Of a stretch of DNA of 58,698 nt, positions 36,638 to 47,690 are shown piece by piece. The position numbers and the translations under genes are program-made. Source of the DNA: Selaginella moellendorffii. Lineage: Eukaryota > Streptophyta > Lycopodiopsida > Selaginellales > Selaginellaceae. The first letter of the stretch is position 1. Each line of letters opens with the position of its first letter. Below the pieces are notes generated by a model. It made no database searches, was not told the origin of the DNA, and saw only the letters and a list, made by a program, of their open reading frames with translations. The DNA is taken from NCBI RefSeq assembly GCF_000143415.4, contig NW_003314411.1, positions 1 through 58,698 on the forward strand. Direction: 5' to 3'.

Positions 36638-37722
36638 ATGGAGCTTTTCCTGCAGTCCTGGAATGCTCTGTACTTTCTCGTGTTTCTACTCTCTTTGTGG
36701 CTAATCTCCCAAAAGTTCTACAAATCATCCACGATCAAGCTCCCGCCAGGAAGCCATGGCTTGCCTCTTGTCGGAGAATCTCTCTCTCTCTTTTGGGGAT
36801 CCCCTCTAGACTTCCTCAGCACTCGACGCAAACGGTTCTTTCGCTTCGATCTTGCTTTAACTAACTGTGATCATTTTACAGATTTGGAGGAGTTTTCTGG
36901 AGTAACTTGCTTGGATCTCCCACCATCGTTGCAACAACGGTAGGGTCGGCCAAGTTCTTCCTCAGCTGCGCTGACTGTGGCCCCTCGGGTTTGTTTGCCC
37001 GATTGATTGGGCCAAAATCTGCAAGCGAGGTCATCGGGAGTGAGCATGCGCTCTACCGGAGAATCATTCTGGGGATGATGGTTCCAGAGACGCTCAAGTG
37101 CCACGTCCAAATGATTGATATCTTGGCTCAGGAGACTCTCGAGTCGTGGGGGTCGAAAAAGACGGTGTCGGTTATGGAAGAAACTGTCAAGGTTTTCATC
37201 ACGTCTTTGTGTCGCTTGATCGTTTGATCTGGTTTTATACTCTTGCCAGTTTAGCTACTGCACGGTGATTGGATTAGTGTGCCAGAAACTCCTGCCCTCC
37301 ACTCCGGAGATGATCGATCTCATGCGAGACGTCCAAACGATAGAGAATGGGGTGCTCCAGTTTCCAATCAACTTACCCTTCTCACCTTATCGCAAAGCGT
37401 TACAGGTTTTTGCGTGATTTTTTTATCTTTTAATTCTGGATCTATTGTTGTAATTGAGCAGGCCAGGGCAAGGCTGCACAGATTCTTGGATGGGCTCATC
37501 AACGAGAGAAGGGCCGAACTAGCTGCCAATGGTGAAACGGACAAAGACGCGCTGGACGAGTTTATTACACACAAAGATGACAAGGTTGGATTCCTCTCGA
37601 ATCAACAAGTGGAAGACAATCTCATGACAATGCTGTTCGGAGGCCACCACACCACAGCTCTCGCTCTCATGTGGCTGATCAAACACTTGAATGAGAACCC
37701 ACAAGCTTTCAAGGAAGTGGAG

Positions 37723-37760
<38 letters not shown>

Positions 37761-38490
37761 GATTTTTTTTAAAACTGTTTTGATTCTAGGAGGAGCAAAG
37801 GAGAATACTTCTTGGTAAAAGATCCACCAAGTATAGCTTAACTTGGGAAGACACAAGACAGATGCCAGCCACTCTAAGGGTTGTGGACTAAACTCCAATT
37901 TTATGTTAGATTTAATTGCCGTGGTTTTGCAGGCTGTCCATGAAAGTCTGAGGCTTTCTAATGTTGTGGGGGTGGTGACACGTAAAATCACTAAGGATAT
38001 CAGCTACAAAGGTTTTATTACATATGATTGAAGCTAATTCCAATTGTTTGTCTACTTTGTTGGTGTTAACAAGGTTACACCTTGCCCAAAGATTGGATGA
38101 TTCATGTCTATATGCCACCAATTCACTTAGATGACAGCATTTACCCCAATGCAGCAAAATTTAATCCATCCAGATTTGAAGTATGGTATTTTTCATGTTT
38201 ATACTTAACCAAACCTTTTATTTTAGGTTCCAGCTAAAACTGGCACATTTATTCCATTTGGCTATGGAGATAGAATATGCCCAGGAAGAGCATTAAGTCA
38301 GTTAGAGCAAATGATTTTCATACACAGGCTTATCACAAAATACAGGTAAATTCTCTTGCTCCTCTTTTCTTGTCAACAAATTGTAATCTTTGATTGAAGA
38401 TGGGAGCCTGTCAATCCAAACAGTACAACAAGCTACTGGCCAATGCCATCCGTGAAAGATGGATACCTCGTACATGCTATGTCCATTTAG
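36638..38490 (+). CDS. Cytochrome P450, CYP85-clan-like, nine exons, open frame
   Basis: Exons read as 36638-36834, 36882-37202, 37255-37405, 37462-37722, 37790-37879, 37933-38011, 38074-38180, 38227-38345 and 38400-38490. All have GT-AG introns of 46-67 bp, total 1,416 bp and give 471 aa with no stop. Features: a hydrophobic N-terminal ER anchor (residues about 5-28), LPPGSHGLPLVGE after it, the I-helix oxygen-binding motif FGGHHTTA, ExxR (ESLR), and the heme-ligand motif FGYGDRICPG near the C-terminus. The haem-thiolate monooxygenase would act on a small lipophilic substrate at the ER. Exon layout, 'PPG..G.P..GE' and the ER.IF-type end suggest the clan that includes brassinosteroid, abscisate and triterpenoid oxidases; the substrate is unknown. 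It lies within duplicated debris, but every splice phase holds. Confidence 0.85.
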
Positions 38491-38619
38491 TAAGAAATAA
38501 CAAGTTACAAAAGAAGACCAAGTAAATTCTGCACAATAAGATGATTTCTATTCAAATTCCAAATGATCTTCACAGAAGTCAATAAGATAAATCAAACGTG
38601 TTTTGGCATGCAGGTCTCG

Positions 38620-38709
38620 AACCTGTGTTCTATACTTCTGTTTTGGCCCATGGAGGTTTTCAGCTTGCGGTTTTTAGCACCACGCTATGACCCACTGAGC
38701 TAATAGGCC
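38620..38709 (-). tRNA. Degenerate tRNA-Ile-like sequence (block Y)
   Basis: The minus strand from 38709 to 38644 reads GGCCTAT, TAGCTCAGTGGG, an anticodon-arm remnant GTGGTGCTAAA and the 3' end CATGGGCCA, with an eroded T arm. An extra T arm (CAGGTTCGAGACCTG on the minus strand) lies just beyond. It is the inverted equivalent of 53640-53713 and unlikely to yield a functional tRNA. Confidence 0.5.
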
Positions 38710-38726
38710 TTCGTTCTGATTACAGG

Positions 38727-40075
38727 TTGTTAATGTTGACGCCTTCTCTCTCGCAGCGTCCAGCAAATCGGCCATGCATTCGTTGTGCTCCACTCCAGGA
38801 CTCGTTCCATACCTGGAGCTCATCGACTTCAGAAGCTCACGGCCCCTCTCCACGAGCCCGGCATGGCTACAAGCATCGTCACACTGTCCGCCAGGAGGCC
38901 GTCGTCCATCATCCCACCAAAGAGATGGAAAACCTGTCCCGGCGTGACTATATCCTGCCAGTAGCGACATCAAGTTACCAAGTTCCTCTCTGGAAGCGAA
39001 TCGAAATACCTCGTGAGCTCTGGACACCATCCCGGACGCCAAGTACAAGTCCACGAGTTTGCTGCCGACCTGTGTCTCGCACTCTACACAAGAATCAGCG
39101 TGGAAGGTGCCGGTTTCGATCGAAACTCCGTCCCGGCAGGCTCCCAGTGCTGCGACGAACGAGGCCGAGTTCAGATGGCATCCTTCATGTCGCATTGGAT
39201 CAAAGAGCTCGCAAGCCTTTTTCACCTTCACTATTTTCAACGTATCCCGCCAGGACGCCGCTCCATTCCATCGAAGGGCGGCCTGCGTACATGTCCACCA
39301 AGTTGTTCGTGAGGAAGAAGTCGCAGCAGCCATACCTGATAGCTTCCGACTGCACGGTCCATAGAGTTTATCTGAACTTGATTGGTGCTGGATTTCTTCT
39401 TTCGCTGCGAGGCCGGTGCAAGCTTTCGATGCAGCAAGAAAGCTCCGAGCATTTGGTCGGCAGTTTCTCGCTCTGGACAGCGCTCATGCTGGGATACGCA
39501 GAAAATGGCGAAGAAGATCTGACGGAAGCTGTTTACAGAGCTAAGACCGCCAAAGAACGACGTTGCATGACTCCAGTTTGTCGATCCTCTGGGCTCCCAC
39601 AGAGTACGCATGCTGGCCATGACCAGGCTGGTGTCAAGTCCTCTTCTCGCCGCCTAGGCATGAACAGCCATGCCTTTCTCCAAAGCAAAAGCTTTGACGA
39701 GCCTCACTTCTTTCTACTGCAAGCCTTGAGAACTGCCACAAAACTCAGATGATCCGGTTGGAGCCGAGTCGAGAGAAATCGAGAGAAACCTCAAAGGCCA
39801 CTTCTTCTTCGAGGTTCGTTGCATATCCCAGCACTAGAGCGTTCCAGGAGACCGTGTTTGGAGAGATGATCTTCTCAAAAGCTCTGCGAGCATCGGCCAT
39901 GCTCCCACACTTAGTGTACATATCCACCGACGTGTTTCCGACAAAAACATCACTAGATCGATGCTCTCGAGCCACTCGGAAGAATTTTTTGGAATCCTCT
40001 TGCGGAAGCTCGCTTACCTGATTTCGAGAGAAATCTGGCGGCTGGATCGGTCGCGTCATTCCATTCTTCGCGGGG
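38727..40075 (-). pseudogene. PPR pseudogene (block Y)
   Basis: An inverted, broken copy of the PPR gene at 51607-53622, spanning its last repeats (38727 side) to its first exon and donor (about 40065-40020 on the minus strand). Several repeats are missing and frames shift. About 80 bp (39465-39550) are flipped relative to the rest, as in block X. The long plus-strand ORF here (38727-39752) is antisense to this and is not a gene. Confidence 0.75.
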
Positions 40076-40269
40076 AAAAATGCTAGAAAGCTCTGCACTG
40101 CTCGAAGAATTTTAGCGAGGGCAAGCTGCCATTGCCCGAGAGCGAGAAGAGAAAGAGCGCCCGAGCGGTATCTTCTTTATATTCCCCTTGGCTATCTTTA
40201 ACTGAGAATGCATGTGTTGCTGAAAATCTATCGCTGCGGTACAAGAATTTTTCCATTTTAAGGCTCTAA

Positions 40270-40970
40270 ACTCAAGAGAAATGTATCTCAGAGAACTCAG
40301 TAGTTTCATCGTCAAACAAAGTCGTTTGGCCCCGTGGAAGACGATGAGAATTGTATGAAACCTCACATGATCAGTCGGTTTATCAAGGAAGACTCAAATC
40401 TGAATGGTTTCATGGCGATCCAACACCCGAGGCCACCACACAACCTACTTCGTTCATTTGCCACCTTTCGGTTCTGCTGCTATCGGGCGCAGCAAACCTA
40501 AGGCTTGGAAGTGGGGTTTCCAACCGCTTCTACGAGTGATCAGGAGATACCGCAAGTGCATGGGCCCAGTCCAGATCAAACGAGCCTTGGCAGCCTGGTC
40601 GAGCTCAAGAAATCCGGCAAGCACAGGCAAACAAACACGAAGCAAACAAGGTGAATACCGTACCTTATGACAGTGCCTTAACACCGGCGTTCTAAGGATG
40701 GGGATCGTGTTGGAGGCGTGTAGAACGGCGTCCGAGTTTATCCGAGACAAAGATCGCAACAAATGTATGCTGGTAAGTTTCCATTTGGTTTGTAACTCCG
40801 AGAAATCTCTCTTTCCATCGGTGGGTTGTTCGTATGAAAATGGCAAGGGCGCTGGCATGACAAATCGTCCAACCGTTTTAATCGTCAAGCCAAGCATTCC
40901 ACTCGGGCTCCATGCTGAATTTGTGCAAGGGAGACTCAGCCGACACTTCTGAAAAACTTCGAGGCATGGC
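40270..40970. pseudogene. ARC3 pseudogene fragments (block Y)
   Basis: Same set of ARC3 pieces as block X. 40400-40700 is inverse to ARC3 around 49850-49500, and 40860-40960 is inverse to the MORN region around 49140-48960 with deletions. 40270-40400 is oriented as in the source. It includes codons for LEACRTASE (+ strand), matching the ARC3 linker region. No frame survives. Confidence 0.65.
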
Positions 40971-41304
40971 GAGTGACTCGTCCGGCTCGTTTTCGAGATT
41001 CTCCCTATCCATCCTTGATCGCGTGATTCTTCCTTCTTTCTAGCCTTCACCGCCATCGACGCGCAACGCCCTCGGCCCTGGAGCGAACTAGTTTCTGATG
41101 TGCCAGCATTCAGGGTGGATATTTGGGCGCGGCCGAGCGATTGTTCTTCGGAGATGGCGGATTTCCAATCCGAGGTCCCAGCACCTTTTTATGCTAGAAA
41201 ATTCCAGGTTGTTTAGATCTCTCTCACCTTTCTTCAACTTAACTAACATCCAAGTTCTGTACTCGAACCTTTTCAATACGTTCTCTTCCAGCCTAGGGTA
41301 TAGA

Positions 41305-42639
41305 ATGGGCCTGTGGTTGAAGCATGGCGAAGGTTTTGGCCTCGTGGGCGATGGAACCAAGCTGCCGGTAAGGGCTATCGCTGCGTTTTGGAAGCTGGAT
41401 CCCGCGACTCTGTGTATTGGCGACGATGTGCTGCTCGCGGATGCAACTGGAACCTCCATCTTCGACGTGGAATCCATCCGGCAGACGGCAGTCAGGAGTG
41501 GCCTGGGCGATGGCAGCTCCAAAGACGCAGCCATCATCGCTCAAGAAGAAGAAGAAATACAAATACCAAATTGGGCAGAGATGAGCCGCAAGCGGCTCGA
41601 GGCATCGCGGCAGCTGGACGAAGAGTTCCGCCAGGTGTTCTTCAAGGCCGAGGGAGCTATCCACGCTTACCACAACCGGGTAAGGGAAGCAGCCGACGAT
41701 ATCCGGGCAAGTGGTTCTATCGCGTGGGTCGCCAGGATGACGAAGAGCTCGACGCCACAAACAGGTGTGGAATGGTGACGCTGGTGAGGCCGGATGGAAC
41801 TTGCGTCACGAGCTACGCTTGCATGAAGAAGAAGGCGGAGGAGGAATCCGATGGCAAGCGCTACGTTGTGTGCGTGGACGGGAGGCGATACGAGTGCGTG
41901 TCAGAGGTGGCGGGTGGAGTGGGAGTTTTAACTCCCGCGCAGGGATGCTCCCAGAGCTTCTCGGCCTGCGCGGTGGTGGCGCCGATGCCAGGGCCGTGGC
42001 TGACGGTGGTGTCGGCGTCGTGGGACCATGACGGGAACAAGAAGCCGCTGCTCGTGGCCGGAACATCGGTGGGAGGCGATGGCGGACGATTTGAGGATCT
42101 CTTGGAGTACGAGACGAGCTGTCAATTCCCTCCTTACCGTCATATCATGCTGTCATGCGACGGGGCAAAGATCGAGTGTGGAGCGCCAGTGATGACTCCC
42201 AGGGGTAGCTTGACGGGCGTGGTGGTGGGATTTGGGAAGCTCAGGAATGACAAGAGGAGGTCCAAGAAACTAAAGCCGCCATACAATTTTCCCATCACCA
42301 AGGGAGACTTTGGGCGCTTCTTTAAAGGAGTGCCGGAATCCATCGCCGAAGGTAAGCAAGCTTGTTGAGGCATTTGGAGTGATTTTGTTTGTCAGCAGAT
42401 TGCAGGGCCGGGGTGGAGGTGAATTGCATGTACTACAATACCGTCGAAGGCAAGATTGGCTTCCCAGCTATTGAATGGAGGGTATGTTCCTACTATTATG
42501 ATCCTTGTCAGTCAACTTACACACTTAGGTGCAGCACAAGAACTACTTCAAAGCAGATGGTACAATTGTTCGGTTAAGCTGCCTGGAACACCGTGATCGA
42601 ATCCTTCGCCCTCGCGGGATTGGTAGACGCGCTCGATAG
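41305..42639 (+). pseudogene. Unrecognised gene, most complete copy (block Y), one deletion
   Basis: Starts MGLWLKHGE at 41305. Exon 1 runs to a donor at about 42352 (GGTAAGCAAGC); the second exon lies at about 42399-42480 and the last ends with a stop at 42637-42639. Near 41706 about 34 bp present in block X (coding VLEAEASKFIGW) are deleted, shifting the frame. The 3' part (WLTVVSASWDHDGNKKPLLV...) is present here but deleted in block X. Predicted features: a charged helical stretch (residues about 95-145), a Cys-containing beta-like segment with CGMVTLVRPDGT, YVVCVDGRRYECV and GAPVMTPRGSLTGVVVGFG, and an IVRLSCLEHRDRI end. There is no known family match from memory. A third, more decayed copy lies at 47890-48500. 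Confidence 0.55.
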
Positions 42640-43355
42640 GGATCAAGCCCGATGGATCCACGCTTTAGGACTCAATTCTTCCTGGGGATTCGGCCTCGAT
42701 CCGGGAAAAGAACACTATAGCTGCCTTGTATTCCATGGCGGCTGGATTGGAGGGAGCGGCGGAGAATGTGGTGCCCCGGAGTGGAGCGCCATACGTGATC
42801 TTGTCGAGCGCCATCGCCGTGGAATCCTTGAGACAATAGGATATACTGCATTTTCATAAAACAATTGTCACATTTGGAGATTATTCTATTCTTGACATTG
42901 TCCATACCTTCAAAAGATGTTGTTTCTACGGGACGCGTTGGACAAGAGCTCATCAGCATCGACAACGAGAACGTCACCCCTCCGCAAATTGAAGGTGATC
43001 GAATCAAGTTTCTTCTCTCATTTTCTGATAAAAGTTTTCCCACCGTTTGTAGTGACTGCCGTTACCAGTAAGATCTGTCGCTTCTTCATGCCTGAACTCT
43101 AGAGACTTAAGACATACTGTTCGTCAACTAAAACCATTTCAGGGCACGCAGATGTAGTGTCCTGAAACGCCCCGCAGTTGCAAACATCGTGCCCTTGCAT
43201 ATGGCCTTTTCTACATTCCACGAAGAAAAAGAAACAGAGATACCACTCGTTAGCTATGAAGCACTCTCGATTAGGATGAACTGCGGGAACGTCAAGGCCT
43301 GTGCTTCGAGTATGGAGCTAAGAAACCATTAGATTTGATCGATTACAATTTCTGC
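42640..43355. other. Junction between block Y and the CSN3 gene
   Basis: 42650-42850 is the shared 3' flank of the unrecognised gene. At 42862-42880 the sequence CAATTGTCACATTTGGAGA is the exact inverse of the unit at the P450 end of the block. 42890-43010 has an open stretch (KDVVSTGRVGQELISIDNEN), possibly a fragment of another gene, without a recognised domain. The rest is the CSN3 3' flank. Confidence 0.45.
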
Positions 43356-45235
43356 CTAAAAATTAGAGAAGGCCTTTTGTGGCACCAGCTCAAAGTCGTC
43401 ACTGTCATAGCGCGTCCGTTCTCTTCCTACCTGGAAAATAACTCGCGAGAAGGAAGCTTGTTAGCACAACACAAACGAGGAGATTTGATTCATAGCTTAC
43501 TTTGCTGAGGAAGGCCTGATCACAAGACACTTGCTCGTCTACAGCCGTCAGCTTCTTCGCTAGCCTGATCACCCTGCGGCAAGGAATAGCAACGCATTCA
43601 ACTTCTTACTTGCAATGGAAAGGGAAGAGCTTACTTCTGGATTTCGGAATGAAGACGCTGGCTCATCTCCCGCGTCTTGTACTGCTCCGAGTCCTCTTGG
43701 AAGCGAACCATCCCATCCTTTTGATTTATAGTGGCAAAAATCTCTCCATCTTGTATCTGTAAGACAGCACCAGGTATGAACGAGTGTAAAAGAACGATGA
43801 CATGGGGCTCAAACCATTTGAAGGACGTGCAGCTCGGCATCCTTGGCGCTCTCCAGCTGAACAGTCTGTGCGATGTCTTGTAAAGACAGGGTGAGGTACG
43901 TTTGAGTAAGTCTTTGTATGTTCCTCTTGTAAAGGGATGCCACCACTTGCTTCGCCAAACCCAAGTTCTTGTCCTGTGCGTAACAAGTTAAAAGAGGTCG
44001 AGAGTTTTCTCTTCTTACATTTCTAAAGGCTTCTTCGTGACTGGTAAGGCAGCGTTGGAGATCCGTGATGTTGCGATTGTTGTACACAGTAACCAACTCT
44101 ATATAGCCCTGCAAGTTTGCGAGGAATGTAAAATACTGACTGTGGAAACTTCAAGCTACCTGACAGCATCCTTTCAAATTCCTCTGGACGATGGAGGGCG
44201 TGTACTTTGGGAAGGGAGGCACCTACGAGGATTTCTTGTTACTTCACAAACGTAGACGGCAAAGGCCACAGAATTACCTGACCGTTGTGAATCAGGCACA
44301 CCAGTACGTACTTCTTGTATGCCTCCACTGCTATGGCATTCATCACGTGAGCAGGAGCTGTGAAGGCCTACCAAGTGAAACAAATAAAAATAAGACCGTG
44401 TCTGGCTGATTAAGAATCTCTTACATGCTGCAGTAACTCCATGGCTCGCAAGAAATTCTTCAAGCCGATTTGTACCATGCCGCTGGAAGTAAGAGTAAGT
44501 TTACTGCAAGAAATGAGAAAAGGAAATCGAAGACCACGTACCCGTAGTAGCAGTAGAGCAAGTAGTCTTTGGGAACAAGCCCGGTCTTCTTGGGGTCTAT
44601 CTCAAAGATCTGGTCCTCCAGGATCGGAGCAGCAGCCTTGTAGCACTTGGAGAGCAAACACACGAGCAAAAAATCCGCATGAATGGGCGTCAAGTACTCG
44701 GAGGATGGCTGGAACTTCCTGATGGCGACTTGGAGTGGAAGAACAGCACGAATGGGCCTGTGCATGTTCATCGCGTGTTCCCTTAGCTTCCGGCACAGGG
44801 AATTGACTATAGCACCACAGAAAACACCATGAGCTAACAAGTTCTTTGATTCTCCAAGAACAAGAGAAAACAAAGAAAGAAGGAGAACTCACATTTATCC
44901 GGGCAGTAGCGAATCTGCTCGGGCGAACAAACCGTGATAAAGTTCGTCACGGACATGAGGAAATTCTCGGCCTCCTCTCTCGAGGGCCCGGCAGACCATC
45001 TCCCATCCCTGATTACAGAAAAGGTCTCTCTTTGTCTCAAAGAAACAATCGAAACTTACAGAATGAAAAGGAAGCCGAGGGAATGCTTGGCAGGATCCAA
45101 GGCGTGGAGCGCCGGCTGCAATCGCGCGCCCTGGGATCGCATCGCGTCATCGTTCTGGCGCAGGAGGACGAGAAGCTGGCCGAGATCATCCGCGCTTCCA
45201 GACAGCCCTTGGACCTGTGTGACGAGCTGCTCCAT
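43356..45235 (-). CDS. CSN3: COP9 signalosome complex subunit 3
   Basis: The start is the ATG at 45235-45233, opening MEQLVTQVQGLSGSADDLGQ and later DPAKHSLGFLF, as in plant CSN3. Successive exons encode a region with EIDPKKTGLVPKDYLLYCYYG, then YIELVTVYNNR, then the strongly conserved PCI-domain stretch LYKRNIQRLTQTYLTLSLQD, an INQKDGMVRFQED winged-helix end, and a last exon SDDFELVPQKAFSNF with its stop at 43358-43356. CSN3 is a PCI subunit of the eight-subunit COP9 signalosome, which removes NEDD8 from cullins in nucleus and cytosol and in plants supports light signalling. Introns are short and GT-AG. The promoter is shared head to head with the next gene. A fragmentary copy lies at 24040-24630. 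Confidence 0.88.
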
Positions 45236-45316
45236 CGATAAACCCTAAAATATTTTTTTCCGCCACTCCCCGGAATCGAGCTCTAGATCTGCGTGAAGAA
45301 AGCCCTAGTAAAAAAA
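45236..45316. promoter_or_regulatory. 81-bp bidirectional promoter between CSN3 and the acidic protein gene
   Basis: The two start codons point away from each other with 81 bp between them. AAACCCTAAAA at 45240-45250 is a telo-box, followed by a T run. Both 5' leaders and any core promoter must fit here or overlap coding sequence. Confidence 0.55.
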
Positions 45317-46255
45317 ATGGCGGATGGAAGTGGAGGAGAGGCCGCCCTGGCGATGGCAGAGGTGAAGAGAAGAGCGCGCGATGAGATCGCCGGCGACGCT
45401 GCTGCTGGAGGCAAGAGATTACGCGCGACGGAGCTCTTCGATGAGCCGCTCGCGGCGGCGTCGCGGCCATCGCCAGGGATCAAGCACCAGGCGCAGGAGA
45501 ATGGGGTAAGCATCAGGGACGAGGAATTCGCGACCGCCGAGGTTGTGAATGCCAGCCGGGGCAGCGCAGCGGCCGTGGAAGATTTCGGGGAGGAGGAGGA
45601 TGGACTGCGGTCGGATGTAGAGGAGGAGGAAGAGGAGGAGTTTGTAGATGAGACCGAGAGCGACGAAGAGGACGATGATGGGGAAGAAGGGGATTACACG
45701 GACGAGGACGACTACAGCGATGTGGAGCTCCAGCTATCGGGCGCTCAAAATCGCCCGAGAAGGATAGAGAAGGGGATCGTCCTGGACAAGGGGAAGAACA
45801 AGGCGGCGGCGGCGGCGGCGGCTCCTCCGCAGGACTACAAAGGCAAAGGCAAGGCGATCGTCCAGGAGGAGGACAGTAGCAGCGACGATAGCGAAGTGGG
45901 CGTGGACGAGGACGAGTTCCTCAAGGCAAACATGGCAGCGCTCAGGGACGCCGATGCGCTGGAGGAGGTGGACTTGAACAACATTCTTCCCACAAGGACG
46001 CGCCGGCGGACGATCCAGCAGCCCGTCCATTGCGATGATCCTGGCAATGGATCCAGCGAGGAGGACGAAGACTATGTTGCCGGTGGCGAGCTCGGCACTC
46101 CAGGAGGAGGAGGAGGAGGAGGAGGTAGGCAAACACAGAAAAAAAGTCGATTTCTTTTCTTCCAGATCGAGCTGAAACTTCGTCCGTGGTTTTCCAGGGA
46201 AATGATCACGCTGCTGTACGTGGTATGTTCTTCCATTTCTTTTCTCTGTCGCTGA
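45317..46255 (+). CDS. Acidic nuclear protein with CHZ-like motif (putative histone chaperone); 3' end uncertain
   Basis: ATG at 45317 opens MADGSGGEAALAMAEVKRR. The middle (residues about 95-150) is dominated by Asp/Glu runs, followed by basic NRPRRIEKG and then FLKANMAALRDADALEEVD-LNNILPTRTRRR. The last part resembles the CHZ motif of histone H2A.Z-H2B chaperones ('D.SNI....RTR'). The match is by eye and short, so an unrelated acidic protein is possible. A Gly run follows, then GGAGGTAGGC, a good donor, so the true C-terminus may lie on a later exon rather than at the in-frame stop. The 3' part is duplicated at 33765-34075. Confidence 0.55.
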   Translation: MADGSGGEAALAMAEVKRRARDEIAGDAAAGGKRLRATELFDEPLAAASRPSPGIKHQAQENGVSIRDEEFATAEVVNASRGSAAAVEDFGEEEDGLRSDVEEEEEEEFVDETESDEEDDDGEEGDYTDEDDYSDVELQLSGAQNRPRRIEKGIVLDKGKNKAAAAAAAPPQDYKGKGKAIVQEEDSSSDDSEVGVDEDEFLKANMAALRDADALEEVDLNNILPTRTRRRTIQQPVHCDDPGNGSSEEDEDYVAGGELGTPGGGGGGGGRQTQKKSRFLFFQIELKLRPWFSREMITLLYVVCSSISFLCR

Positions 46256-46439
46256 GATCTCTTAGATTTGATCGTGTGATAGTTTTGGTGGTCTGTGAAT
46301 GCAGGTGACCTGTTGCCTATGCGTATTTCATTGCTGCAAAATGTTTGCCAGTTTTGATGCAATGTAGGGTTTTTTTGTCTTCCTGGTAACTTTTATTTTC
46401 TTACTTTCTAACTCAATGTAAATATTGGATTTTCAACTA

Positions 46440-47690
46440 CCTCCTCGAATATTCTTCTAGTGTAGGGCGCCGAAATCAGGCGCTCTCCGTTTCGATTTCC
46501 ATGGCAATGCCTTCTCCGGCAAGGGGAAATCTCACAGGATTGTCTTCGGGCTCCAGCATCGTCTGTCCGAAATGCCAGGAAGAATGTTCCCAGGAATTGA
46601 TGAGCGAGTTCATTGGGACGAGGAGCTCGACGCCAAAATGTGTGGAATGGTGAAGGCTGGTGACGCCTACGTGAAGGCCAAGCGACACCACATATTAAGC
46701 TCGCCGAAAAATCTCTCTTTTGCCTTGCGAGCTTTTGTTTTGCATGGAAAATGATGTTCCAGAAGACCAGGTTTCAAAGCAAGTATTGCCCACTACATTC
46801 CTCTCCGGCAGACCATCTTTGGAAAGACAATAAGGCGGCATTTTGCGATTTATCTCTGCGAGCAAATGATGTTCCAAAAGACCAGATTTCAATAAAATCT
46901 TTGCCTCGTTCGGCAGACCATCTTTGCAAAGGTGACATGCCCATCTTCCGAATAGATATGAAGCATCACTGTCCACGAAAAGAGGTTCTTCTCGCTCATC
47001 TCCTCGAACATTTACCACGCACAAAAAATTCGAGCTCAAAAACACTCCGGTAATCCAGATGATAAGGAACGTCAAGGTGGAGCTAAGACATAGCCATCCT
47101 TTGCCTACGACGCACAAAACTTTGCAGGTTTCAGCCGAACGTGTTTGGAACGTTTGCGAACGCGTTCGGCCGTTCGCAAACGCTTTTGGTCCTGGAGCCG
47201 AACGTTCACGAACGCGTTTGGCGTTTGGCGTTTGGAGTTTGGCGAACTTGAATCGGTGCCAGCATTCAGGATGGAGATTCGGGCGAGGCTGAGCGATTGT
47301 TCTTCGGAGCGCCAGATCTTGCCTCCGCGAGGAAAATGATCGAGCGTGGACAACGATGCTTCAGGCCTATTTGGAAGATGGGCTTGTTATCTTCGCAGCT
47401 CTATGTTTTTATTGAATGCCGAGTGAGCTTCTTGCGTATGCCCGAAATGGGCAAACTATTGCCCATCTGTGTCTGCAAATTGCAGCCATGCCCGAGACAA
47501 ATGCTGTGTCATCGCGGATGGTGCCAAGCGTATGCCTCCATGCCAGATCGAGACACAGTCTCCTGGAATCTTCTACTCCATTCCTGGGTCTTCGAGAGGA
47601 AGATTGATCGTGCAGGGCACTATCTGGCAAATCGATGCGCGCCATGCAACAGGAAAGGAATATAAAAATCGGGTTTTTATCAGAGCGCGA
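46440..47690 (+). pseudogene. Gene debris: PPR-like and unknown-gene fragments
   Basis: 46600-46680 has DEELDAK.CGMV-type codons related to the unrecognised gene. 47300-47395 encodes DLASARKMIERG and, in another frame, WTTMLQAYLEDGLV; both are PPR repeat signatures. 47540-47600 encodes MPDRDTVSWNLLL, a further PPR signature. Frames change repeatedly. This material was the source for, or shares a source with, 34190-34960. Confidence 0.55.

Noticed and set aside
38727-39752. A long plus-strand ORF of 341 codons (and 29777-30595 in block X).
   Set aside because: It is antisense to the PPR pseudogene; its composition (Arg, Ser, Pro rich) is typical of a shadow frame.
41313-42368. A 351-codon ORF taken as one protein.
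   Set aside because: Its first half is in the wrong frame; the real reading (MGLWLKHGE...) changes frame at the deletion near 41706, so this ORF is a hybrid of shadow and true frame.
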